This document shows positions 44,430 to 53,322 of a stretch of 64,000 nucleotides of DNA, one piece after another. The DNA comes from an uncultured Maribacter sp. Its GTDB lineage: Bacteria; Bacteroidota; Bacteroidia; Flavobacteriales; Flavobacteriaceae. Within the stretch, counting starts at the first letter, position 1. The number at the start of each line of letters is the position of its first letter. The notes under the pieces are model-generated. The model was not told the origin of the DNA, made no database searches, and was given only the letters and a program-made list of their open reading frames with translations. The position numbers and the translations under genes are program-made. Where the stretch lies: positions 310,001-374,000 of the forward strand of contig NZ_CANMTX010000004.1 in assembly GCF_947500985.1 (NCBI RefSeq), in the 5' to 3' direction.

Positions 44430-46442
44430 TTACTCAAAATAATAAGCTCCCTTTTCACCAGTATAGTGAAAAGGGATTTTATTTTTTATACAGGTTTCTT
44501 CCCAGCGGGAAATATAGCTTTTGTAATTACTGCCATCTGCTATGATCACCTTTGGATTGATACTGTCAAGCAATCTGTTTAGATTAATTTTTGGTGATTG
44601 TGTTAATAGAATTTTATGGAATGCCGACTTCGAATAAATTCCTGCACTATCAATAACTAGTAACGATTCGTCTTCTAAAGTATAGCTATTTTTTAAAGAA
44701 TCATATCGCACCAAATCTATACGTTCAGCAGTTTTATAATCTGATATAAGATAATCTGGTATATTGTCAGGGTTTGTTAGGATGGATAAATCATCTCCGC
44801 TTCTGTTAAAAATGAGACTCTTTCTTGTTTGATGTAACACCATTACTTCCGATTTACTACGAGCTTCATATTCCTGATAAATTGTCCAACCTTGAAAACA
44901 TAGAATACTCAGTAAAAAGAAAACTATTCGTTTGTAATTGAATTTTGTAAAAAGTTCTACGCCCATTATAAGGACCAAAACACTTAATAATAGCTGAATA
45001 AAATCAAAAGAGATAGTGCTAAAAATAAAATTTTCTTGTTTTGCGACCCAAGCAATAAGGCTGTTCATTAGACTGATGATTTCATTATAAAACCATACCA
45101 ATTGCGTAGGAAGCCAATTTAATAGTGATAATGCAATCACTAAAATACCCATACCTAGAATCAATCCTAAAGCAGGCACAATTACTAAATTCGAAACAAA
45201 GAACAATCCTGGGAATTGATGAAAATAAAATAAGCTAATAGGTAAAACACCTAATTGCGCGGCGATGCTAACACAAAGCAGTTGCCAAAAGTAGCGTACC
45301 ACTTTATTCTTCGGAAACCATAATTGTTTAAGTAAGGGGAAAATCCAAAGTATGGCAAAAACAGCAGCATAACTCATTTGAAATCCGACTTGAAACAATA
45401 AATTCGGATTGATGAATAGTAGAATAAATAATATGGAAAGCGCAAGTATATTGAAGGTGTTACTAGGTCTATTTAAATACAGTGCATAAGCCACAAAAGT
45501 GAACATGGTGGTTGCACGAATAATACTAGCAGACAACCCAGCAATAAAGGCAAAAACCCATAAAAAGAGAACCGATAGAATTAAAATAAGGGTTCGCCCA
45601 TTAGGGATGTTTTTTAGCGGACTCAATAAAAATTGAATTACTAAAAGTAGAATACCAATGTGTAGTCCAGATACTGCTAAAATATGCACGGCACCCGCTT
45701 TCTGATAGTTGGTATACGTTTCTTCTGATATATCTGAACGCTGCCCAAGTAATAGTGCTTGTATGACTCCTAATTCATCTGCTCCGAAATTTTCTTTATC
45801 AAGTTTTTTAATAATATGATTTCTAGCTCTTGCAGCGATGCCGAGAAGGGTAGTTTGCGAACTTTTAATTTTCACAAGCTTATCATGTTCTATTTGTATA
45901 CTATGATATACACCTAGATTCTCCAAATATTTTTTATAATCAAATTGATGTGGATTTAACGGAGAAGAAATAGCTTTAGCTTCGGTATAGGTTACAAATT
46001 CATCATCGATAGCTAAGCTTAAATTCACTGAATCTTTGGGTATGGTGAGAAGAATAGTGCCACTTACATGCTCATTCTCGATATTTTTTACAGTGGCAAA
46101 ATAGCGGGTCGAAAACTGATTAGGTTTTAGAACCTCTTTGATTTTTAGCGTCCATAATTCGTCCTTGGTGCTTTGGTGATTACTGTAATGACTGTTGTGA
46201 TTTATGGGTTGTGCGGCAGTGTAGCTGTAGATCCCTAGTGATACAAATGTTAGCGCGGCAATGGTTCCAAATAAAATTGATTTTGTATTCTTTTCAAAAA
46301 AGAAAATTCCGGCAAGTAGTAGAAAAAGAAAAACGGTGATGTAAAGAGTATATAATAAGTTGAGAGAAAAAAAGTAACCTATTAAGATTCCAACAATGAG
46401 TAAAAGCGTTAATCTGATAGGAATAAACGCTAAAAGCTTCAT
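44430..46442 (-). CDS. ComEC/Rec2-type DNA uptake channel
   Basis: 670 residues. An N-terminal DUF4131 domain with three helices is followed by the large Competence domain (about residues 220-490), with LLGQRSDISEETYTNYQKAGAVHILAVSGLHIGIL as the family hallmark. The C-terminal 150 residues correspond in place to the metallo-beta-lactamase domain of ComEC but lack an HxHxDH motif, so any nuclease activity is doubtful. It carries single-stranded DNA through the inner membrane in competent bacteria. It starts 1 bp after the NlpC/P60 gene. Confidence 0.85.
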   Translation of the reverse strand: MKLLAFIPIRLTLLLIVGILIGYFFSLNLLYTLYITVFLFLLLAGIFFFEKNTKSILFGTIAALTFVSLGIYSYTAAQPINHNSHYSNHQSTKDELWTLKIKEVLKPNQFSTRYFATVKNIENEHVSGTILLTIPKDSVNLSLAIDDEFVTYTEAKAISSPLNPHQFDYKKYLENLGVYHSIQIEHDKLVKIKSSQTTLLGIAARARNHIIKKLDKENFGADELGVIQALLLGQRSDISEETYTNYQKAGAVHILAVSGLHIGILLLVIQFLLSPLKNIPNGRTLILILSVLFLWVFAFIAGLSASIIRATTMFTFVAYALYLNRPSNTFNILALSILFILLFINPNLLFQVGFQMSYAAVFAILWIFPLLKQLWFPKNKVVRYFWQLLCVSIAAQLGVLPISLFYFHQFPGLFFVSNLVIVPALGLILGMGILVIALSLLNWLPTQLVWFYNEIISLMNSLIAWVAKQENFIFSTISFDFIQLLLSVLVLIMGVELFTKFNYKRIVFFLLSILCFQGWTIYQEYEARSKSEVMVLHQTRKSLIFNRSGDDLSILTNPDNIPDYLISDYKTAERIDLVRYDSLKNSYTLEDESLLVIDSAGIYSKSAFHKILLTQSPKINLNRLLDSINPKVIIADGSNYKSYISRWEETCIKNKIPFHYTGEKGAYYFE
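44449..44487 (+). terminator. Terminator of the peptidase/transporter operon inside comEC
   Basis: A perfect 10-bp stem CCCTTTTCAC / GTGAAAAGGG (44449-44458 / 44466-44475) with a T-rich tail. It follows the transporter stop by 26 bp and overlaps the last codons of the convergent comEC gene. Confidence 0.75.
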
Positions 46443-46443
46443 G

Positions 46444-47007
46444 CTATAATATTCTTGTAGCTTTTACGAATGCTTGGTTCCAGAATCCGTCTCGTAAAGA
46501 TGAAACGGTAACACCTCGAGATGTTGATGCGTGTATAAATGTAATTTCGTCATTATCGGTACCTACAACCATACCCACATGGTTAATGCGCTTAGAACCT
46601 CTTGAAGTCTTAAAGAATAACAAGTCGCCCTTTTCCACATTTTTAACGGTTACCCTACGACCTTCTTCAGCCATGTTGTAAGAAACTCTTGGAAGCTGTA
46701 CATCATGTTCACCAAAAGAAATATATAGTAGACCAGAACAATCCATTCCTTTCTTGGTGGTACCGCCAAACTTATAGCGTGTACCGGAAAATGAAAGGGC
46801 TGTATTAATGATCTCGTCAGCCTTAGTTTGCGTTGAAGAAGAAATTACCCTGCGTTCTTCAGCTCTTGTAGGTTCGGTAACATTACCTGTTCTGGCATTA
46901 TTTGCGGCAGCAACAAATATTTTACGCTCTTTGTCAGAAGTGCTCGTTTTTTTGACTCCGCAACTAGCTAAAAAGCAAATGATAAAAAAGTATGGTAATA
47001 TGCGCAT
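46444..47007 (-). CDS. NlpC/P60 (C40) peptidoglycan hydrolase lipoprotein
   Basis: 187 residues. The lipoprotein signal ends in LASC (Cys at about residue 16). A linker precedes the C40 domain, with the catalytic Cys in GMDCSGLLYISF (about residue 91), His in RINHVGMVVG and a third polar residue in FIHASTSRGV. It cleaves bonds in the peptidoglycan stem peptide. It is followed by comEC with a 1-bp gap, a link that may reflect DNA crossing the wall but may also be incidental. An exact -7 box lies 34 nt upstream. Confidence 0.88.
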   Translation of the reverse strand: MRILPYFFIICFLASCGVKKTSTSDKERKIFVAAANNARTGNVTEPTRAEERRVISSSTQTKADEIINTALSFSGTRYKFGGTTKKGMDCSGLLYISFGEHDVQLPRVSYNMAEEGRRVTVKNVEKGDLLFFKTSRGSKRINHVGMVVGTDNDEITFIHASTSRGVTVSSLRDGFWNQAFVKATRIL

Positions 47008-47040
47008 AAAATAGTGTGTACCCTATAGTACGTGTAACTC

Positions 47041-47048
47041 CAAAATTA
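47041..47048 (-). promoter_or_regulatory. -7 box (TAATTTTG) for the NlpC/P60-comEC operon
   Basis: An exact TAnnTTTG match on the minus strand, 34 nt before the ATG at 47007. A TTTA at 47071-47074 could serve as a weak -33 box. Confidence 0.55.
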
Positions 47049-47075
47049 TAGAATTATTTTTTAAGATTAATAAAG

Positions 47076-48197
47076 CTATGAAACTTTAGCATTTGCAATG
47101 ATTAACGAAGCGGCCTCGGCGCTAGCACCAGAACCACCTAACTTAGTAATTAACTCATCATAATCAGCCAATTGTTTTCTTCTGGCTTCCCCATCTAAAA
47201 TAAGGGTCAGTTCCTTTTTAAGGTTCTGTTTGGTGAAATCATCTTGTATTAATTCTTTAACTACTTCCTTTTTCATGATAAGGTTGACCAAAGAAATATA
47301 TTCTAAAGTAATAATGCGTTTTGCAATTTGGTAAGAAATCCAGTTTGCCTTGTAGCATACTACTTGTGGTACTTTAAATAAAGCAGTTTCTAATGTGGCA
47401 GTACCACTAGTAACTAAAGCAGCAGTTGATATAGAAAGTAAATCGTAAGTTTTGTTTTGAATAAATTTTACATTGGCATTGGTAAGAAAAGTAGCGTAGA
47501 ATTCTTTGTCTAAGCTTGGTGCGCCTGCAATGACAAATTCATATTCAGCAAAGTCGTTGGTTAAAGAAAGCATCAAAGAAAGCATCTTTTGAACTTCTTG
47601 TTTGCGACTGCCAGGTAGTAAGGCTATAATTGGTTTGTTTGGATCTATGCCGTTATCTGATCTAAATAGACTTTCGATTAATTCCGGTCTATTGTCAATG
47701 GCGTCTAGTAAAGGGTGTCCTACAAAGTTGACTGGGTAATTGTGTTTCTTTTCGTAAAAATCTTTCTCAAAAGGGAGAATCACATACATGTGGTCAACCG
47801 TAGCTTTTATTTTCTCGATTCTACCTTCTCTAGATGCCCAAATCTGTGGAGAGATGTAATAATTGGTTTGGAAATTATGTTCTTTAGCCCATTTTGCAAT
47901 TCGTAAATTAAATCCTGAGTAATCAATAAATATTATAGCATCAGGATTAAAGGCTGCAATGTCTTGCTTACAGAATTTTATATTTTTGAAAATGGCGTTT
48001 AAGTTCATGATAACTTCGAGAAATCCCATGAATGCCAATTCCTTATAATGTTTGGCTAAAGTTCCACCAGCTTGTTGCATTAAATCGCCGCCCCAACATC
48101 TAATATCAGCATTGGGATCTTGTTTCTTCAATGCCTTAATTAAGTTAGAACCATGTAGATCACCAGAAGCTTCGCCTGCAATAATGTAGTACTTCAT
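47076..48197 (-). CDS. lpxB: Lipid-A-disaccharide synthase
   Basis: 373 residues, matching LpxB (about 380). The N-terminal KYYIIAGEASGDLHGSNLI, CWGGDLMQQAGG, YISPQIWASREGRI and LLPGSRKQEVQKM motifs of the family are all present, along with SGTATLETALF, the donor-site segment. It condenses UDP-2,3-diacylglucosamine with lipid X in lipid A synthesis at the inner face of the inner membrane. It is in an operon with surE and a small membrane protein. Confidence 0.95.
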   Translation of the reverse strand: MKYYIIAGEASGDLHGSNLIKALKKQDPNADIRCWGGDLMQQAGGTLAKHYKELAFMGFLEVIMNLNAIFKNIKFCKQDIAAFNPDAIIFIDYSGFNLRIAKWAKEHNFQTNYYISPQIWASREGRIEKIKATVDHMYVILPFEKDFYEKKHNYPVNFVGHPLLDAIDNRPELIESLFRSDNGIDPNKPIIALLPGSRKQEVQKMLSLMLSLTNDFAEYEFVIAGAPSLDKEFYATFLTNANVKFIQNKTYDLLSISTAALVTSGTATLETALFKVPQVVCYKANWISYQIAKRIITLEYISLVNLIMKKEVVKELIQDDFTKQNLKKELTLILDGEARRKQLADYDELITKLGGSGASAEAASLIIANAKVS

Positions 48198-48198
48198 T

Positions 48199-48483
48199 TT
48201 AAAATACTTTGTAGTAAAGAATTGCGAAAGCGGTTAATATGGTAGCAATCAAAACCCCTTTAGCTCTATTATCTCTCTTAATTCTTAGAAATCCGAAAAA
48301 AGCAACTAAGTTTAGAATGGCGCCTAATGCCAAAAGGCTGCCAACATGTTCTTGGTTAACAGCGGCTTCAAAAGTTTCGGCAATGCTTAATTCTGAAAAT
48401 ATAAGAATGTATAGTAATGTACCAAGCGTGTTTGCAATGATGCCTACTATAAAGCCTATTAGAATTTCTTTTTTAGTATTCAT
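48199..48483 (-). CDS. Small membrane protein between surE and lpxB
   Basis: 94 residues with three hydrophobic helices (about residues 6-28, 45-62 and 72-90) and few charges in them. The family is not recognised. It begins 45 bp after surE and ends 1 bp before lpxB, so it is part of that operon. A role linked to lipid A or membrane homeostasis is only a positional guess. Confidence 0.65.
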   Translation of the reverse strand: MNTKKEILIGFIVGIIANTLGTLLYILIFSELSIAETFEAAVNQEHVGSLLALGAILNLVAFFGFLRIKRDNRAKGVLIATILTAFAILYYKVF

Positions 48484-48528
48484 TTAAAATAGTTGTGCGT
48501 AATAATTAAATCTTTAAACTGTGTTTTC

Positions 48529-49302
48529 CTAAAGCTCCCAAGTATTCAATTCTTGAATTACATGATGGGCAGTTAAATCGAATTGTACAGGCACAACAGA
48601 AATGTAACCATTTGCTAATGCCCATTCGTCGGTATCTTCGCCTTTGTCGAGTAGTTCAAATTCACCGGTAAGCCAATAGTAATCTTTACCCATGGGATTA
48701 GTTCGCTTATCGAACTTTTCTTTCCAATTTGCTTTTGCTTGTCTGCACACCTTAATACCTTTTATCTCATTTTTGGTAAGCTTAGGTATATTTACATTTA
48801 ACACGGTACCTTTTGGAATTCCGTTGGTTAAAGCTTGGGAGACAATACTGTGAATAAAATCATGAGCTTGCTCAAAATCAGCATTCCAGCTATAGTCACA
48901 TAACGAAAAACCAATAGCAGGAATTCCCTCTATACCAGCTTCTACCGCAGCACTCATGGTACCTGAATAAATAACATTAATTGAAGAATTAGAGCCGTGA
49001 TTAATGCCGCTAACACAAATGTCGGGTCTTTTTGGTAGTATTTCTTGAAGAGCTAATTTTACACAATCTGCAGGTGTACCGCTACAGCTATATTCGTCAA
49101 TACCATCTTGGTCTAGATCGATTTTCATTTTTTTAGAAAAAAGGGCAGTATCTAAGGTAATTGCATGACCCATGCCAGATTGCGGACTGTCAGGTGCTAC
49201 GACAACTACATCGCCTATTTTTTTCATTATCGTGATTAACATGCGTAAACCAGGCGCAGTAATTCCGTCATCATTCGTTATTAAAATCAGTGGTTTTTCC
49301 AT
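48529..49302 (-). CDS. surE: 5'/3'-nucleotidase SurE
   Basis: 257 residues, the usual SurE length. The metal-binding ILITNDDGITAPGLR is at the N-terminus (Asp-Asp), then VVAPDSPQSGMGHAITL, VSGINHGSNSSINVIYSGTMSAA and IPAIGFSL. It dephosphorylates nucleoside 5'- and 3'-monophosphates in the cytosol and is linked to stationary-phase survival. It is the first gene of the surE-lpxB group. Confidence 0.95.
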   Translation of the reverse strand: MEKPLILITNDDGITAPGLRMLITIMKKIGDVVVVAPDSPQSGMGHAITLDTALFSKKMKIDLDQDGIDEYSCSGTPADCVKLALQEILPKRPDICVSGINHGSNSSINVIYSGTMSAAVEAGIEGIPAIGFSLCDYSWNADFEQAHDFIHSIVSQALTNGIPKGTVLNVNIPKLTKNEIKGIKVCRQAKANWKEKFDKRTNPMGKDYYWLTGEFELLDKGEDTDEWALANGYISVVPVQFDLTAHHVIQELNTWEL

Positions 49303-49493
49303 ATCATATACTTTCTGTAGTAAAAATACGTTTTTAAATATGATAAGCCCGAAATGCCGTTTAACAAAAAATTAGTTCTAAGCACATTTAATTGGCATGG
49401 TTTTTTCTTTACCTTAGGGGTTTAAGTAACTTTTAATGTTGCTTACAACCCTCAAATTCGGAGATATTGAAAAGGAAAGTAAAAGATAATTTT

Positions 49494-51632
49494 ATGAAAA
49501 GAAATTTAGCCTACGTACTGTTGTTGATGCTCGCAGCTGTAGCATCATGCAGTTTTACAAATAAGACTTTTGAAAATGACGATAAGGACAAATTGTTGTT
49601 AGATTTAATAACCTATGTGTTAGAAAAAGGACATTATGAGCCTAAAGCGCTTAACGATGATTTTTCGGTACATGTGTTTGAAGATTTTATTGATGTTATT
49701 GATCCTACCAAAAGATACTTTATAGCATCTGATATTGCTGAATTTGAAAAGTACAAATATCAGATAGATGACGAAATCAAAAATACAGATATCACATTTT
49801 TCAATGTAGTATATGAAAGATTGATGGAACGTATGGGCGATGCAAAAGGAATTTATAAAGAAGTCTTAGAAACTCCTTTTGATTATTCTGAGAATGAAAG
49901 CATCAGTATTAAATATGATGAAGAGCCATTTGCTGCAAATAGAAAAGAGCTTAAAGAACGTTGGAGAAAGCAATTGAAATATGCAACCTTAGGTACGTAT
50001 GATTCTAAAATTTCTCATATGGAGAATGATGAAATCGAGAGTACAGATGAGCATAATCATACTGCGCATTCACAAAAAGAAGCAGAAGAAGAATCAAGAA
50101 AATCTACAGAAACTACTTTAGATGAGTTCTTTGATTTTGTAAATGATTTAGAGCGTAAAGATTGGTTCGTACAGTATATTAATACTATTGTTGATGAATT
50201 TGATCCACATACATTTTACTTCGCTCCAGAAGAAAAAGAGAAGTTTGATACCAGCATGTCAGGTAAGTTTGAAGGTATTGGAGCAAGACTTCAGAAAAAA
50301 GCGGAAGGTGCAAAAATCGTAGAAATTATTTCTGGTGGACCAGTATGGAGGGATGCAAGATTAGAAGTTGGTGATGAAATTATAAAAGTTGGTCAGAATG
50401 GTGAAGAGCCTATTAATATAGTTGGTATGCGTTTAGACGATGCCATTAAATTAATAAAAGGTGCTCAAGGTACTATTGTAGATTTAACGGTTAAAAAAGT
50501 TGATGGTTCTTTAGATGTTGTTTCTTTAACAAGAGACGTTGTAGAACTAGAAGAGTCATATGCGAAATCTGCCAACATTATAAAGGGAGAAGAAAAATTC
50601 GGAATTATTAATCTTCCAAAATTCTATGTTGATTTTAATGATTACAGCGAAAGAAATGCGGCAACAGATGTTGCTAAAGAAGTAGAGCGTTTAAAAGAAG
50701 AAGGCATGGAAGGTCTTATTTTAGATTTACGTGATAATGGGGGCGGATCTTTAAAGACTGTTGTTGAAATGGCAGGTTTGTTTATTAAAGATGGTCCTAT
50801 TGTACAAGTGCAGTCTAAAGATAAGGGCAAAGATGTATATGATGATAAAGATGAAAGAATTCAGTGGGATGGTCCATTGGTAATTCTTGTAAATGAGTTA
50901 TCTGCTTCTGCTTCAGAAATTTTAGCAGCTGCAATGCAAGATTATAAAAGAGCTATTGTAATAGGTAGTAAGCAAACATTTGGTAAAGGAACGGTACAGA
51001 ACGTTATACCGTTGAACAATATGTTACGTAGTAATGAGCACGGAGATTTAGGTGCTATTAAAATTACTACTCAGAAGTTCTATAGAATTAACGGCGGTTC
51101 AACGCAGTTAGAAGGTGTTAAGAGTGATATCGTGGTACCAGACAGATATAGTTATATTGATTTAGGAGAAAGAGATCAGTCTAATCCGTTAGGATGGGAT
51201 AAAATCACACCTGCAGATTATAAAGCTTGGGACGGTTATATTAATTATGAGAAAACTATTGCCGATAGTGAAAAGAGAATGGCAACGAGTCAACAAATTA
51301 AGTTGATAGAAGAAAATGCAAAGTGGTTAAAAGCCGAGCAAGACGAAACGGAGATCTCTTTAAATTTCGATACTTATAAGGAAGAAAAAAATAAGGATAA
51401 AGAACAATCGAATTACTTTAAGAAGTTAACCGATTATGATTCTCAACTTACGTTTAAGTCTTTAGGTTATGAAGAGCAATTATTTACTAAAGATTCTGTG
51501 TTACGTGAAAAGCGTAATAGATGGCATAAAAATTTAGCAAAAGATGTTTATGTTGAGGAAGCTGTAAACGTATTAGAAGATTTAAAAATAAATAATATTA
51601 AGCAGGGTAAACTTGCTAGTGTTAAGAACTAG
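49494..51632 (+). CDS. Carboxy-terminal processing protease (S41A, Tsp/Prc-like)
   Basis: 712 residues. The start at 49494 gives a lipoprotein signal ending AVASC, and an in-frame TTG at 49467 is unlikely. A Tsp N-terminal helical domain precedes a PDZ domain (about residues 250-340, SGKFEGIGARLQKKAEG...GGPVWRDARLEVGDEIIKVG). The S41 catalytic domain has Ser in LVNELSASASEILAAAM and the Lys in IGSKQTFGKGTVQ. A C-terminal DUF3340-type helical part follows. A short His/Glu-rich insert (EHNHTAHSQKEAEEES, about residue 190) is unusual. It degrades periplasmic proteins from the C-terminus. Confidence 0.92.
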   Translation: MKRNLAYVLLLMLAAVASCSFTNKTFENDDKDKLLLDLITYVLEKGHYEPKALNDDFSVHVFEDFIDVIDPTKRYFIASDIAEFEKYKYQIDDEIKNTDITFFNVVYERLMERMGDAKGIYKEVLETPFDYSENESISIKYDEEPFAANRKELKERWRKQLKYATLGTYDSKISHMENDEIESTDEHNHTAHSQKEAEEESRKSTETTLDEFFDFVNDLERKDWFVQYINTIVDEFDPHTFYFAPEEKEKFDTSMSGKFEGIGARLQKKAEGAKIVEIISGGPVWRDARLEVGDEIIKVGQNGEEPINIVGMRLDDAIKLIKGAQGTIVDLTVKKVDGSLDVVSLTRDVVELEESYAKSANIIKGEEKFGIINLPKFYVDFNDYSERNAATDVAKEVERLKEEGMEGLILDLRDNGGGSLKTVVEMAGLFIKDGPIVQVQSKDKGKDVYDDKDERIQWDGPLVILVNELSASASEILAAAMQDYKRAIVIGSKQTFGKGTVQNVIPLNNMLRSNEHGDLGAIKITTQKFYRINGGSTQLEGVKSDIVVPDRYSYIDLGERDQSNPLGWDKITPADYKAWDGYINYEKTIADSEKRMATSQQIKLIEENAKWLKAEQDETEISLNFDTYKEEKNKDKEQSNYFKKLTDYDSQLTFKSLGYEEQLFTKDSVLREKRNRWHKNLAKDVYVEEAVNVLEDLKINNIKQGKLASVKN

Positions 51633-51651
51633 ACTTCTTGTATTATAAAAT

Positions 51652-51690
51652 AAAAAAGCCGCTATATAAATTATATAGCGGCTTTTTTTT
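51652..51690. terminator. Bidirectional terminator
   Basis: GCCGCTATATA / TATATAGCGGC (51658-51668 / 51672-51682), flanked by A and T runs, between the convergent protease and DoxX-like genes. Confidence 0.85.
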
Positions 51691-51702
51691 ATGAATTATT
51701 TT

Positions 51703-52110
51703 TTAAATGAATTTGGCGTACTCAGATTTTCCAAATTCAGCTAATTCATTATTTGTGTTACGTATTTTTTTACTTTGAATGTAGGTTACAAATAAAAGTA
51801 CAATGCATATTACCGCAGATGCTCCGTTACCATCTTTTACAGCCAAATGAGCTATAGCACCCAATGTATAATTCATAAAAAATCCGGCATAAATCCATTC
51901 TAATGACCAGTGCGATTTGTTGAACACGATCATTAATAGACCTATAGATTGAAATACTCCAAGAAGATATATTAGGTAAATAGGATAACCAAGTTTTGTA
52001 AAAGTAGCGACAACTGTATCAAAATTAATAATAGAGTTAATGATTGAGCCTGCAACGGCGATGGCGAAAAGCCCTAATGCGATGTAATAAAAAGATTTTT
52101 GAGAATTCAT
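51703..52110 (-). CDS. DoxX-like membrane protein
   Basis: 135 residues with four transmembrane helices (about residues 8-25, 40-60, 70-90 and 95-112). The arrangement and the LGYPIYLIYLLGVFQSIGLLMI segment resemble DoxX-like proteins, a family with mostly unknown roles. It stands alone, with a terminator at its end and no near upstream gene on the strand. Confidence 0.65.
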   Translation of the reverse strand: MNSQKSFYYIALGLFAIAVAGSIINSIINFDTVVATFTKLGYPIYLIYLLGVFQSIGLLMIVFNKSHWSLEWIYAGFFMNYTLGAIAHLAVKDGNGASAVICIVLLFVTYIQSKKIRNTNNELAEFGKSEYAKFI

Positions 52111-52239
52111 AATAAGTAGGTTTTAATGTTATTATGTCTTAAAAATAAGTTCACCTATAAAAAGTTTTAAGTTTTTATAGGTGAACTGAAAATTGCTGTA
52201 GTTGAATAGAATATCTCTTAAGTTAAACCGGACTACATA

Positions 52240-52782
52240 TTAAGATAAAAGCTTGTCTGCATGTAACTGTCTAAGTTTAGCCAACTTGGGATTGATAACG
52301 ACCTGGCAATAGCCTTGCTCAGAATTATTCTTGTAGTAATCTTGATGATCCTCTTCTGCATCATAGAAAATACTTAAAGGACTTAATTCAGTGACAATAG
52401 GTTTTTCATAGACCGCTTGCATCTCGTTCAATACTATTTTTGCTTTTTTCTCTTGTTCATCATTATGAAAATAAATGACAGATCTATATTGGGTTCCTGC
52501 ATCGGCACCCTGTCTATTTAAAGAAGTAGGGTCGTGGGTTGTCATGAAAATTATCAGAATATCTTCATAAGAAATAATAGCTGGGTCAAAAGTAACTTGG
52601 ACCACTTCTGCATGACCGGTTAACCCTGAACAGATTTCTCTGTATGTTGGTCTTCCCGGAGCTTTTCCGCCTGTGTATCCAGAAACTACTTTATGTATCC
52701 CTTTTACCTCTTGAAATACCGCTTCGGTACACCAAAAGCAACCACCACCAACTGTGGCGATTTCTAGATTCGTATTAGCCAT
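52240..52782 (-). CDS. msrA: Peptide-methionine (S)-S-oxide reductase
   Basis: 180 residues with the MsrA active site GGGCFWCTEAVF (catalytic Cys15), GYTGG and the conserved GHAEVVQVTFDP. EEDHQDYYKNNSEQGYC near the C-terminus has the resolving Cys. It reduces the S isomer of methionine sulfoxide in proteins and free Met. It overlaps msrB by 8 nt and follows it in one operon. It is cytosolic, with no signal peptide. Confidence 0.95.
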   Translation of the reverse strand: MANTNLEIATVGGGCFWCTEAVFQEVKGIHKVVSGYTGGKAPGRPTYREICSGLTGHAEVVQVTFDPAIISYEDILIIFMTTHDPTSLNRQGADAGTQYRSVIYFHNDEQEKKAKIVLNEMQAVYEKPIVTELSPLSIFYDAEEDHQDYYKNNSEQGYCQVVINPKLAKLRQLHADKLLS

Positions 52783-53236
52783 TAGCTTCCTCCTTTTCTA
52801 ATTGCATAGATTCAGAATTAATGCAGTAGCGTAATCCGCTAGGTTCTGGTCCATCAGGGAATATATGGCCCAAATGCGCATCGCAAGTATTACACATTAC
52901 TTCTACGCGTATCATACCAAAGGTTGTGTCCTTATGATATTTTATAGCATTCTCTTTAATGGGTTGTGTAAAACTAGGCCACCCAGTACCAGATTCAAAT
53001 TTAATAGTAGAATCAAATAATGGTGTGCCACAACAAACACATTCATACTTGCCAGCTTCGTGAGCAGTGCAAAGCGCACCAGAATGCGGAGCTTCAGTAC
53101 CTTTTTTTCGAGTAACTCTAAACTGTTCAGGTGTCAAAATCTCTTTCCATTCCTGTTCTGTTTTTTCAACTCTTCTATCAGGTTCAGGGTTGCCATTCAC
53201 TGAAAAATGAATTACATCTCTCCAAGTTAATATCAT
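52775..53236 (-). CDS. msrB: Peptide-methionine (R)-S-oxide reductase
   Basis: 153 residues. Zinc-binding pairs (CVCCGTPLFDS and VMCNTCDAHLGH) surround the fold, ESGTGWPSFTQPI is the substrate segment, and the catalytic Cys is in GLRYCINSESMQLE. It reduces the R isomer of methionine sulfoxide. No signal peptide is present. It is first in an operon with msrA, under one of the two back-to-back promoters at 53301-53318. Confidence 0.95.
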   Translation of the reverse strand: MILTWRDVIHFSVNGNPEPDRRVEKTEQEWKEILTPEQFRVTRKKGTEAPHSGALCTAHEAGKYECVCCGTPLFDSTIKFESGTGWPSFTQPIKENAIKYHKDTTFGMIRVEVMCNTCDAHLGHIFPDGPEPSGLRYCINSESMQLEKEEANG

Positions 53237-53300
53237 AATTTTCCTTTCGTTTAGACTTTTTTTACTAGGTATATTGGTCGGTAATTTGCCTTATATCTTA

Positions 53301-53318
53301 CAAAATTAGGTAATTTTG
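53301..53318. promoter_or_regulatory. Back-to-back -7 boxes of msrB and the nuclease, forming an inverted repeat
   Basis: CAAAATTAGGTAATTTTG is a perfect 8-bp inverted repeat around GG. Each arm is an exact TAnnTTTG box: the left arm (53301-53308) faces msrB and the right arm (53311-53318) faces the nuclease. TTTG at 53285-53288 is a plausible -33 box for the plus strand. Only 4 nt separate the right box from the nuclease ATG. Confidence 0.6.
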
Positions 53319-53322
53319 GCAT

